Part shown: positions 37,156-50,523 of the stretch, piece by piece | Position numbering within the stretch: position 1 is the stretch's first letter | Layout of the letters: every line of letters begins with the position of its first letter | Source of the DNA: Dichetophora obliterata | Lineage: Eukaryota; Arthropoda; Insecta; Diptera; Sciomyzidae | NCBI GenBank assembly: GCA_963920525.1 | Contig: OY986439.1 | Span: 38,729,819 to 38,793,818, forward strand | Direction of reading: 5' to 3' | Length of the DNA: 64,000 bases | Position numbers and translations under genes: made by a program | The notes under the pieces: model-generated | The model's input: only the letters and a program-made list of their open reading frames with translations | The model's database searches: none | Told to the model about the DNA's origin: nothing

Positions 37156-39826
37156 AACTACATATCAGATAAGGACGATTCATGCATTAAAATGAGCACC
37201 AGGTCCTCGTCCTTAAGAAGGGATACTCCTTTGTCCAAATGCCGTTTGCCCTATCTCTTGTAGTTTAGGAGTTGTAGAACACTTTTTGGAGTGGAAGCTG
37301 GCCAAAAACATGTGCTTTTTCCGTCATAACTCCCAAACCATACATCCTACAAGGACGATTTATACACCAAATGGTTTCTAATACATATATACACAAGACT
37401 GCATATTCAGAAAAAAGTTTTCTGGAATTTGATTTTTTTTCAAGAATCTTAGTTAAAATTTTTTACATGAATCATAGTTTTTGACGTGGTTTTTTGCGAT
37501 TTTTTTGATTTTTTAGCCATAACTTCTAAACCATACATCATAAAAGGACGATTTATGTATCAAAATGTTCCTTAAGCTACTGCCCACAAGACTGTATCCT
37601 TAAAATAATTTTAAAAATTAGATTTCATGTTAATTTCATGTGCCCTTTTTTGTCAATTTTTATTTTTTTTATTTATTTTCTAAAATAAAAACTACATATC
37701 AGATAAGGACGATTCATGCATTAAAATGAGCACCAGGTCCTCGTCCTTAAGAAGGGATACTCCTTTGTCCAAATGCCGTTTGCCCTATCTCTTGTAGTTT
37801 AGGAGTTGTAGAACACTTTTTGGAGTGGAAGCTGGCCAAAAACATGTGCTTTTTCCGTCATAACTCCCAAACCATACATCCTACAAGGACGATTTATACA
37901 CCAAATGGTTTCTAATACATATATACACAAGACTGCATATTCAGAAAAAAGTTTTCTGGAATTTGATTTTTTTTCAAGAATCTTAGTTAAAATTTTTTAC
38001 ATGAATCATAGTTTTTGACGTGGTTTTTTGCGATTTTTTTGATTTTTTAGCCATAACTTCTAAACCATACATCATAAAAGGACGATTTATGCATCAAAAT
38101 GTTCCTTAAGCTACTGCCCACAAGACTGTATCCTTAAAATAATTTTAAAAATTAGATTTCATGTTAATTTCATGTGCCCTTTTTTGTCAATTTTTATTTT
38201 TTTTATTTATTTTCTAAAATAAAAACTACATATCAGATAAGGACGATTCATGCATTAAAATGAGCACCAGGTCCTCGTCCTTAAGAAGGGATACTCCTTT
38301 GTCCAAATGCCGTTTGCCCTATCTCTTGTAGTTTAGGAGTTGTAGAACACTTTTTGGAGTGGAAGCTGGCCAAAAACATGTGCTTTTTCCGTCATAACTC
38401 CCAAACCATACATCCTACAAGGACGATTTATACACCAAATGGTTTCTAATACATATATACACAAGACTGCATATTCAGAAAAAAGTTTTCTGGAATTTGA
38501 TTTTTTTTCAAGAATCTTAGTTAAAATTTTTTACATGAATCATAGTTTTTGACGTGGTTTTTTGCGATTTTTTTGATTTTTTAGCCATAACTTCTAAACC
38601 ATACATCATAAAAGGACGATTTATACATCAAAATGTTTCTTAAGCTACTGTTCACAAGACTGTATCCTTAAAATAATTTTAAAAATTAGATTTCATGTTA
38701 ATTTCATGTGCCCTTTTTTGTCAATTTTTATTTTTTTTATTTATTTTCTAAAATAAAAACTACATATCAGATAAGGACGATTCATGCATTAAAATGAGCA
38801 CCAGGTCCTCGTCCTTAAGAAGGGATACTCCTTTGTCCAAATGCCGTTTGCCCTATCTCTTGTAGTTTAGGAGTTGTAGAACACTTTTTGGAGTGGAAGC
38901 TGGCCAAAAACATGTGCTTTTTCCGTCATAACTCCCAAACCATACATCCTACAAGGACGATTTATACACCAAATGGTTTCTAATACATATATACACAAGA
39001 CTGCATATTCAGAAAAAAGTTTTCTGGAATTTGATTTTTTTTCAAGAATCTTAGTTAAAATTTTTTACATGAATCATAGTTTTTGACGTGGTTTTTTGCG
39101 ATTTTTTTGATTTTTTAGCCATAACTTCTAAACCATACATCATAAAAGGACGATTTATGTATCAAAATGTTCCTTAAGCTACTGCCCACAAGACTGTATC
39201 CTTAAAATAATTTTAAAAATTAGATTTCATGTTAATTTCATGTGCCCTTTTTTGTCAATTTTTATTTTTTTTATTTATTTTCTAAAATAAAAACTACATA
39301 TCAGATAAGGACGATTCATGCATTAAAATGAGCACCAGGTCCTCGTCCTTAAGAAGGGATACTCCTTTGTCCAAATGCCGTTTGCCCTATCTCTTGTAGT
39401 TTAGGAGTTGTAGAACACTTTTTGGAGTGGAAGCTGGCCAAAAACATGTGCTTTTTCTGTCATAACTCCCAAACCATACATCCTACAAGGACGATTTATA
39501 CACCAAATGGTTTCTAATACATATATACACAAGACTGCATATTCAGAAAAAAGTTTTCTGGAATTTGATTTTTTTTCAAGAATCTTAGTTAAAATTTTTT
39601 ACATGAATCATAGTTTTTGACGTGGTTTTTTGCGATTTTTTTGATTTTTTAGCCATAACTTCTAAACCATACATCATAAAAGGACGATTTATGCATCAAA
39701 ATGTTCCTTAAGCTACTGCCCACAAGACTGTATCCTTAAAATAATTTTAAAAATTAGATTTCATGTTAATTTCATGTGCCCTTTTTTGTCAATTTTTATT
39801 TTTTTTTATTTATTTTCTAAAATAAA
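36622..39826 (+). repeat. Three-monomer higher-order repeat, second region
   Basis: Monomers with TTATACATCAAAATGTTTC and CTGTTCACAAG begin at 36622 and 38224, 1602 bp apart. Each is followed by a TATGTATC unit and a TATGCATC unit. The same variant returns at 43432 and 43966 in adjacent monomers. The first copy overlaps the end of the 12-monomer duplication. Confidence 0.65.
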
Positions 39827-42800
39827 AACTACATATCAGATAAGGACGATTCATACATTAAAATGAGCACCAGGTCCTCGTCCTTAAGAAGGGATACTCC
39901 TTTGTCCAAATGCCGTTTGCCCTATCTCTTGTAGTTTAGGAGTTGTAGAACACTTTTTGGAGTGGAAGCTGGCCAAAAACATGTGCTTTTTCCGTCATAA
40001 CTCCCAAACCATACATCCTACAAGGACGATTTATACACCAAATGGTTTCTAATACATATATACACAAGACTGCATATTCAGAAAAAAGTTTTCTGGAATT
40101 TGATTTTTTTTCAAGAATCTTATTTAAAATTTTTTACATGAATCATAGTTTTTGACGTGGTTTTTTGCGATTTTTTTGATTTTTTAGCCATAACTTCTAA
40201 ACCATACATCATAAAAGGACGATTTATGCATCAAAATGTTTCTTAAGCTACTGCCCACAAGACTGTATCCTTAAAATAATTTTAAAAATTAGATTTCATG
40301 TTAATTTCATGTGCCCTTTTTTGTCAATTTTTATTTTTTTTATTTATTTTCTAAAATAAAAACTACATATCAGATAAGGACGATTCATGCATTAAAATGA
40401 GCACCAGGTCCTCGTCCTTAAGAAGGGATACTCCTTTGTCCAAATGCCGTTTGCCCTATCTCTTGTAGTTTAGGAGTTGTAGAACACTTTTTGGAGTGGA
40501 AGCTGGCCAAAAACATGTGCTTTTTCCGTCATAACTCCCAAACCATACATCCTACAAGGACGATTTATACACCAAATGGTTTCTAATACATATATACACA
40601 AGACTGCATATTCAGAAAAAAGTTTTCTGGAATTTGATTTTTTTTCAAGAATCTTAGTTAAAATTTTTTACATGAATCATAGTTTTTGACGTGGTTTTTT
40701 GCGATTTTTTTGATTTTTTAGCCATAACTTCTAAACCATACATCATAAAAGGACGATTTATGCATCAAAATGTTTCTTAAGCTACTGCCCACAAGACTGT
40801 ATCCTTAAAATAATTTTAAAAATTAGATTTAATGTTAATTTCATGTGCCCTTTTTTGTCAATTTTTATTTTTTTTTTTATTTATTTTCTAAAATAAAAAC
40901 TACATATCAGATAAGGACGATTCATGCATTAAAATGAGCACCAGGTCCTCGTCCTTAAGAAGGGATACTCCTTTGTCCAAATGCCGTTTGCCCTATCTCT
41001 TGTAGTTTAGGAGTTGTAGAACACTTTTTGGAGTGGAAGCTGGCCAAAAACATGTGCTTTTTCCGTCATAACTCCCAAACCATACATCCTACAAGGACGA
41101 TTTATACACCAAATGGTTTCTAATACATATATACACAAGACTGCATATTCAGAAAAAAGTTTTCTGGAATTTGATTTTTTTTCAAGAATCTTAGTTAAAA
41201 TTTTTTACATGAATCATAGTTTTTGACGTGGTTTTTTGCGATTTTTTTGATTTTTTAGCCATAACTTCTAAACCATACATCATAAAAGGACGATTTATGC
41301 ATCAAAATGTTCCTTAAGCTACTGCCCACAAGACTGTATCCTTAAAATAATTTTAAAAATTAGATTTCATGTTAATTTCATGTGCCCTTTTTTGTCAATT
41401 TTTATTTTTTTTATTTATTTTCTAAAATAAAAACTACATATCAGATAAGGACGATTCATGCATTAAAATGAGCACCAGGTCCTCGCCCTTAAGAAGGGAT
41501 ACTCCTTTGTCCAAATGCCGTTTGCCCTATCTCTTGTAGTTTAGGAGTTGTAGAACACTTTTTGGAGTGGAAGCTGGCCAAAAACATGTGCTTTTTCCGT
41601 CATAACTCCCAAACCATACATCCTACAAGGACGATTTATACACCAAATTGTTTCTAATACATACATACACAAGACTGCATATTCAGAAAAAAGTTTTCTG
41701 GAATTTGATTTTTTTCAAGAATCTTAGTTAAAATTTTTTACATGAATCATAGTTTTTGACGTGGTTTTTTGCGATTTTTTTGATTTTTTAGCCATAACTT
41801 CTAAACCATATATCATAAAAGGACGATTTATGCATCAAAATGTTCCTTAAGCTACTGCCCACAAGACTGTATCCTTAAAATAATTTTAAAAATTAGATTT
41901 CATGTTAATTTCATGTGCCCTTTTTTGTCAATTTTTATTTTTTTTATTTATTTTCTAAAATAAAAACTACATATCAGATAAGGACGATTCATGCATTAAA
42001 ATGAGCACCAGGTCCTCGTCCTTAAGAAGGGATACTCCTTTGTCCAAATGCCGTTTGCCCTATCTCTTGTAGTTTAGGAGTTGTAGAACACTTTTTGGAG
42101 TGGAAGCTGGCCAAAAACATGTGCTTTTTCCGTCATAACTCCCAAACCATACATCCTACAAGGACGATTTATACACCAAATGGTTTCTAATACATATATA
42201 CACAAGACTGCATATTCAGAAAAAAGTTTTCTGGAATTTGATTTTTTTTCAAGAATCTTAGTTAAAATTTTTTACATGAATCATAGTTTTTGACGTGGTT
42301 TTTTGCGATTTTTTTGATTTTTTAGCCATAACTTCTAAACCATACATCATAAAAGGACGATTTATGTATCAAAATGTTCCTTAAGCTACTGCCCACAAGA
42401 CTGTATCCTTAAAATAATTTTAAAAATTAGATTTCATGTTAATTTCATGTGCCCTTTTTTGTCAATTTTTATTTTTTTTATTTATTTTCTAAAATAAAAA
42501 CTACATATCAGATAAGGACGATTCATGCATTAAAATGAGCACCAGGTCCTCGTCCTTAAGAAGGGATACTCCTTTGTCCAAATGCCGTTTGCCCTATCTC
42601 TTGTAGTTTAGGAGTTGTAGAACACTTTTTGGAGTGGAAGCTGGCCAAAAACATGTGCTTTTTCCGTCATAACTCCCAAACCATACATCCTACAAGGACG
42701 ATTTATACACCAAATGGTTTCTAATACATATATACACAAGACTGCATATTCAGAAAAAAGTTTTCTGGAATTTGATTTTTTTTCAAGAATCTTAGTTAAA

Positions 42801-45800
42801 ATTTTTTACATGAATCATAGTTTTTGACGTGGTTTTTTGCGATTTTTTTGATTTTTTAGCCATAACTTCTAAACCATACATCATAAAAGGACGATTTATG
42901 CATCAAAATGTTCCTTAAGCTACTGCCCACAAGACTGTATCCTTAAAATAATTTTAAAAATTAGATTTCATGTTAATTTCATGTGCCCTTTTTTGTCAAT
43001 TTTTATTTTTTTTATTTATTTTCTAAAATAAAAACTACATATCAGATAAGGACGATTCATGCATTAAAATGAGCACCAGGTCCTCGTCCTTAAGAAGGGA
43101 TACTCCTTTGTCCAAATGCCGTTTGCCCTATCTCTTGTAGTTTAGGAGTTGTAGAACACTTTTTGGAGTGGAAGCTGGCCAAAAACATGTGCTTTTTCCG
43201 TCATAACTCCCAAACCATACATCCTACAAGGACGATTTATACACCAAATGGTTTCTAATACATATATACACAAGACTGCATATTCAGAAAAAAGTTTTCT
43301 GGAATTTGATTTTTTTTCAAGAATCTTAGTTAAAATTTTTTACATGAATCATAGTTTTTGACGTGGTTTTTTGCGATTTTTTTGATTTTTTAGCCATAAC
43401 TTCTAAACCATACATCATAAAAGGACGATTTATACATCAAAATGTTTCTTAAGCTACTGTTCACAAGACTGTATCCTTAAAATAATTTTAAAAATTAGAT
43501 TTCATGTTAATTTCATGTGCCCTTTTTTGTCAATTTTTATTTTTTTTATTTATTTTCTAAAATAAAAACTACATATCAGATAAGGACGATTCATGCATTA
43601 AAATGAGCACCAGGTCCTCGTCCTTAAGAAGGGATACTCCTTTGTCCAAATGCCGTTTGCCCTATCTCTTGTAGTTTAGGAGTTGTAGAACACTTTTTGG
43701 AGTGGAAGCTGGCCAAAAACATGTGCTTTTTCCGTCATAACTCCCAAACCATACATCCTACAAGGACGATTTATACACCAAATGGTTTCTAATACATATA
43801 TACACAAGACTGCATATTCAGAAAAAAGTTTTCTGGAATTTGATTTTTTTTCAAGAATCTTAGTTAAAATTTTTTACATGAATCATAGTTTTTGACGTGG
43901 TTTTTTGCGATTTTTTTGATTTTTTAGCCATAACTTCTAAACCATACATCATAAAAGGACGATTTATACATCAAAATGTTTCTTAAGCTACTGTTCACAA
44001 GACTGTATCCTTAAAATAATTTTAAAAATTAGATTTCATGTTAATTTCATGTGCCCTTTTTTGTCAATTTTTATTTTTTTTATTTATTTTCTAAAATAAA
44101 AACTACATATCAGATAAGGACGATTCATGCATTAAAATGAGCACCAGGTCCTCGTCCTTAAGAAGGGATACTCCTTTGTCCAAATGCCGTTTGCCCTATC
44201 TCTTGTAGTTTAGGAGTTGTAGAACACTTTTTGGAGTGGAAGCTGGCCAAAAACATGTGCTTTTTCCGTCATAACTCCCAAACCATACATCCTACAAGGA
44301 CGATTTATACACCAAATGGTTTCTAATACATATATACACAAGACTGCATATTCAGAAAAAAGTTTTCTGGAATTTGATTTTTTTTCAAGAATCTTAGTTA
44401 AAATTTTTTACATGAATCATAGTTTTTGACGTGGTTTTTTGCGATTTTTTTGATTTTTTAGCCATAACTTCTAAACCATACATCATAAAAGGACGATTTA
44501 TGCATCAAAATGTTCCTTAAGCTACTGCCCACAAGACTGTATCCTTAAATTAATTTTAAAAATTAGATTTCATGTTAATTTCATGTGCCCTTTTTTGTCA
44601 ATTTTTATTTTTTTTTATTTATTTTCTAAAATAAAAACTACATATCAGATAAGGACGATTCATGCATTAAAATGAGCACCAGGTCCTCGTCCTTAAGAAG
44701 GGATACTCCTTTGTCCAAATGCCGTTTGCCCTATCTCTTGTAGTTTAGGAGTTGTAGAACACTTTTTGGAGTGGAAGCTGGCCAAAAACATGTGCTTTTT
44801 CCGTCATAACTCCCAAACCATACATCCTACAAGGACGATTTATACACCAAATGGTTTCTAATACATATATACACAAGACTGCATATTCAGAAAAAAGTTT
44901 TCTGGAATTTGATTTTTTTTCAAGAATCTTATTTAAAATTTTTTACATGAATCATAGTTTTTGACGTGGTTTTTTGCGATTTTTTTGATTTTTTAGCCAT
45001 AACTTCTAAACCATACATCATAAAAGGACGATTTATGCATCAAAATGTTTCTTAAGCTACTGCCCACAAGACTGTATCCTTAAAATAATTTTAAAAATTA
45101 GATTTCATGTTAATTTCATGTGCCCTTTTTTGTCAATTTTATTTTTTTTATTTATTTTCTAAAATAAAAACTACATATCAGATAAGGACGATTCATGCAT
45201 TAAAATGAGCACCAGGTCCTCGTCCTTAAGAAGGGATACTCCTTTGTCCAAATGCCGTTTGCCCTATCTCTTGTAGTTTAGGAGTTGTAGAACACTTTTT
45301 GGAGTGGAAGCTGGCCAAAAACATGTGCTTTTTCCGTCATAACTCCCAAACCATACATCCTACAAGGACGATTTATACACCAAATGGTTTCTAATACATA
45401 TATACACAAGACTGCATATTCAGAAAAAAGTTTTCTGGAATTTGATTTTTTTTCAAGAATCTTAGTTAAAATTTTTTACATGAATCATAGTTTTTGACGT
45501 GGTTTTTTGCGATTTTTTTGATTTTTTAGCCATAACTTCTAAACCATACATCATAAAAGGACGATTTATGCATCAAAATGTTCCTTAAGCTACTGCCCAC
45601 AAGACTGTATCCTTAAAATAATTTTAAAAATTAGATTTCATGTTAATTTCATGTGCCCTTTTTTGTCAATTTTATTTTTTTTATTTATTTTCTAAAATAA
45701 AAACTACATATCAGATAAGGACGATTCATGCATTAAAATGAGCACCAGGTCCTCGTCCTTAAGAAGGGATACTCCTTTGTCCAAATGCCGTTTGCCCTAT

Positions 45801-47836
45801 CTCTTGTAGTTTAGGAGTTGTAGAACACTTTTTGGAGTGGAAGCTGGCCAAAAACATGTGCTTTTTCCGTCATAACTCCCAAACCATACATCCTACAAGG
45901 ACGATTTATACACCAAATTGTTTCTAATACATATATACACAAGACTGCATATTCAGAAAAAAGTTTTCTGGAATTTGATTTTTTTCAAGAATCTTAGTTA
46001 AAATTTTTTACATGAATCATAGTTTTTGACGTGGTTTTTTGCGATTTTTTTGATTTTTTAGCCATAACTTCTAAACCATACATCATAAAAGGACGATTTA
46101 TGCATAAAAATGTTCCTTAAGCTACTGCCCACAAGACTGTATCCTTAAAATAATTTTAAAAATTAGATTTCATGTTAATTTCATGTGCCCTTTTTTGTCA
46201 ATTTTTATTTTTTTTATTTATTTTCTAAAATAAAAACTACATATCAGATAAGGACGATTCATGCATTAAAATGAGCACCAGGTCCTCGTCCTTAAGAAGG
46301 GATACTCCTTTGTCCAAATGCCGTTTGCCCTATCTCTTGTAGTTTAGGAGTTGTAGAACACTTTTTGGAGTGGAAGCTGGCCAAAAACATGTGCTTTTTC
46401 CGTCATAACTCCCAAACCATACATCCTACAAGGACGATTTATACACCAAATGGTTTCTAATACATATATACACAAGACTGCATATTCAGAAAAAAGTTTT
46501 CTGGAATTTGATTTTTTTTCAAGAATCTTAGTTAAAATTTTTTACATGAATCATAGTTTTTGACGTGGTTTTTTGCGATTTTTTTGATTTTTTAGCCATA
46601 ACTTCTAAACCATACATCATAAAAGGACGATTTATGTATCAAAATGTTCCTTAAGCTACTGCCCACAAGACTGTATCCTTAAAATAATTTTAAAAATTAG
46701 ATTTCATGTTAATTTCATGTGCCCTTTTTTGTCAATTTTTATTTTTTTTATTTATTTTCTAAAATAAAAACTACATATCAGATAAGGACGATTCATGCAT
46801 TAAAATGAGCACCAGGTCCTCGTCCTTAAGAAGGGATACTCCTTTGTCCAAATGCCGTTTGCCCTATCTCTTGTAGTTTAGGAGTTGTAGAACACTTTTT
46901 GGAGTGGAAGCTGGCCAAAAACATGTGCTTTTTCCGTCATAACTCCCAAACCATACATCCTACAAGGACGATTTATACACCAAATGGTTTCTAATACATA
47001 TATACACAAGACTGCATATTCAGAAAAAAGTTTTCTGGAATTTGATTTTTTTTCAAGAATCTTAGTTAAAATTTTTTACATGAATCATAGTTTTTGACGT
47101 GGTTTTTTGCGATTTTTTTGATTTTTTAGCCATAACTTCTAAACCATACATCATAAAAGGACGATTTATGTATCAAAATGTTCCTTAAGCTACTGCCCAC
47201 AAGACTGTATCCTTAAAATAATTTTAAAAATTAGATTTCATGTTAATTTCATGTGCCCTTTTTTGTCAATTTTTATTTTTTTTATTTATTTTCTAAAATA
47301 AAAACTACATATCAGATAAGGACGATTCATGCATTAAAATGAGCACCAGGTCCTCGTCCTTAAGAAGGGATACTCCTTTGTCCAAATGCCGTTTGCCCTA
47401 TCTCTTGTAGTTTAGGAGTTGTAGAACACTTTTTGGAGTGGAAGCTGGCCAAAAACATGTGCTTTTTCCGACATAACTCCCAAACCATACATCCTACAAG
47501 GACGATTTATACACCAAATGGTTTCTAATACATATATACACAAGACTGCATATTCAGAAAAAAGTTTTCTGGAATTTGATTTTTTTTCAAGAATCTTAGT
47601 TAAAATTTTTTACATGAATCATAGTTTTTGACGTGGTTTTTTGCGATTTTTTTGATTTTTTAGCCATAACTTCTAAACCATACATCATAAAAGGACGATT
47701 TATGCATCAAAATGTTTCTTAAGCTACTGCCCACAAGACTGTATCCTTAAAATAATTTTAAAAATTAGATTTCATGTTAATTTCATGTGCCCTTTTTTGT
47801 CAATTTTTATTTTTTTTATTTATTTTCTAAAATAAA

Positions 47837-50523
47837 AACTACATATCAGATAAGGACGATTCATGCATTAAAATGAGCACCAGGTCCTCGTCCTTAAGAA
47901 GGGATACTCCTTTGTCCAAATGCCGTTTGCCCTATCTCTTGTAGTTTAGGAGTTGTAGAACACTTTTTGGAGTGGAAGCTGGCCAAAAACATGTGCTTTT
48001 TCCGTCATAACTCCCAAACCATACATCCTACAAGGACGATTTATACACCAAATAATTTCTAATACATATATACACAAGACTGCATATTCAGAAAAAAGTT
48101 TTCTGGAATTTGATTTTTTTTCAAGAATCTTAGTTAAAATTTTTTACATGAATCATGTAAACGACAAAAACTATGGTTTTTGACGTGGATTTTTGCGATT
48201 TTTTTGATTTTTTAGCCATAACTTCTAAACCATACATCATAAAAGGACGATTTATGCATCAAAATGTTCCTTAAGCTACTGCCCACAAGACTGTATCCTT
48301 AAAATAATTTTAAAAATTAGATTTCATGTTAATTTCATGTGCCCTTTTTTGTCAATTTTTATTTTTTTTATTTATTTTCTAAAATAAAAACTACATATCA
48401 GATAAGGACGACTCATGCATTAAAATGAGCACCAGGTCCTCGTCCTTAAGAAGGGATACTCCTTTGTCCAAATGCCGTTTGCTCTATCTCTTGTAGTTTA
48501 GGAGTTGTAGAACACTTTTTGGAGTGGAAGCTGGCCAAAAACATGTGCTTTTTCCGTCATAACTCCCAAACCATACATCCTACAAGGACGATTTATACAC
48601 CAAATGGTTTCTAATACATATATACACAAGACTGCATATTCAGAAAAAAGTTTTCTGGAATTTGATTTTTTTTCAAGAATCTTAGTTAAAATTGTTTACA
48701 TGAATCATAGTTTTTGACGTGGTTTTTTGCGATTTTTTTGATTTTTTAGCCATAACTTCTAAACCATACATCATAAAAGGACGATTTATGTATCAAAATG
48801 TTCCTTAAGCTACTGCCCACAAGACTGTATCCTTAAATAATTTTAAAAATTAGATTTCATGTTAATTTCATGTGCCCTTTTTTGTCAATTTTTATTTTTT
48901 TTATTTATTTTCTCAAATAAAAACTACATATCAGATAAGGACGATTCATGCATTAAAATGAGCACCAGGTCCTCGTCCTTAAGAAGGGATACTCCTTTGT
49001 CCAAATGCCGTTTGCCCTATCTCTTGTAGTTTAGGAGTTGTAGAACACTTTTTGGAGTGGAAGCTGGCCAAAAACATGTGCTTTTTCCGTCATAACTCCC
49101 AAACCATACATCCTACAAGGACGATTTATACACCAAATGGTTTCTAATACATATATACACAAGACTGCATATTCAGAAAAAAGTTTTCTGGAATTTGATT
49201 TTTTTTCAAGAATCTTAGTTAAAATTTTTTACATGAATCATAGTTTTTGACGTGGTTTTTTGCGATTTTTTTGATTTTTTAGCCATAACTTCTAAACCAT
49301 ACATCATAAAAGGACGATTTATGCATCAAAATGTTTCTTAAGCTACTGCCCACAAGACTGTATCCTTAAAATAATTTTAAAAATTAGATTTCATGTTAAT
49401 TTCATGTGCCCTTTTTTGTCAATTTTTATTTTTTTTATTTATTTTCTAAAATAAAAACTACATATCAGATAAGGACGATTCATGCATAAGAATGAGCACC
49501 AGGTCCTCGTCCTTAAGAAGGGATACTCCTTTGTCCAAATGCCGTTTGCCCTATCTCTTGTAGTTTAGGAGTTGTAGAACACTTTTTGGAGTGGAAGCTG
49601 GCCAAAAACATGTGCTTTTTCCGTCATAACTCCCAAACCATACATCCTACAAGGACGATTTATACACCAAATGGTTTCTAATACATATATACACAAGACT
49701 GCATATTCAGAAAAAAGTTTTCTGGAATTTGATTTTTTTTCAAGAATCTTAGTTAAAATTTTTTACATGAATCATAGTTTTTGACGTGGTTTTTTGCGAT
49801 TTTTTTGATTTTTTAGCCATAACTTCTAAACCATACATCATAAAAGGACGATTTATGCATCAAAATGTTCCTTAAGCTACTGCCCACAAGACTGTATCCT
49901 TAAAATAATTTTAAAAATTAGATTTCATGTTAATTTCATGTGCCCTTTTTTGTCAATTTTTATTTTTTTTATTTATTTTCTAAAATAAAAACTACATATC
50001 AGATAAGGACGATTCATGCATTAAAATGAGCACCAGGTCCTCGTCCTTAAGAAGGGATACTCCTTTGTCCAAATGCCATTTGCTCTATCTCTTGTAGTTT
50101 AGGAGTTGTAGAACACTTTTTGGAGTGGAAGCTGGCCAAAAACATGTGCTTTTTCCGTCATAACTCCCAAACCATACATCCTACAAGGACGATTTATACA
50201 CCAAAAGGTTTCTAATACATATATACACAAGACTGCATATTCAGAAAAAAGTTTTCTGGAATTTGATTTTTTTTCAAGAATCTTAGTTAAAATTTTTTAC
50301 ATGAATCATAGTTTTTGACGTGGTTTTTTGCGATTTTTTTGATTTTTTAGCCATAACTTCTAAACCATACATCATAAAAGGACGATTTATGCATCAAAAT
50401 GTTCCTTAAGCTACTGCCCACAAGACTGTATCCTTAAAATAATTTTAAAAATTAGATTTCATGTTAATTTCATGTGCCCTTTTTTGTCAATTTTTATTTT
50501 TTTTATTTATTTTCTAAAATAAA
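47837..50523 (+). repeat. Segmental duplication with 4823-bp offset, copy 1
   Basis: Shared rare markers with copy 2 at +4823: CAAATAATTTC (48051), the 18-bp insert (48157), GGACGACTCATG (about 48407), TCTCAAATAA (48911), CATGCATAAG (49484), and AAATGCCATTTG (50071) with CCAAAAGG. The offset equals nine monomers plus the 18-bp insert, less 1 bp. Confidence 0.85.
48157..48174 (+). repeat. 18-bp insert forming paired hairpins (site 1)
   Basis: GTAAACGACAAAAACTAT is inserted after GAATCAT in the normal GAATCATAGTTTTTGACG. With its flanks it makes TTTACATG-AAT-CATGTAAA (48143-48161) and CAAAAAC-TATG-GTTTTTG (48165-48182). It matches the reverse complement of adjacent satellite at 14 of 15 bases over its right part, so an inverted template switch is likely. 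The next T tract is also altered, to GTGGATTTTTGCG. Confidence 0.85.
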
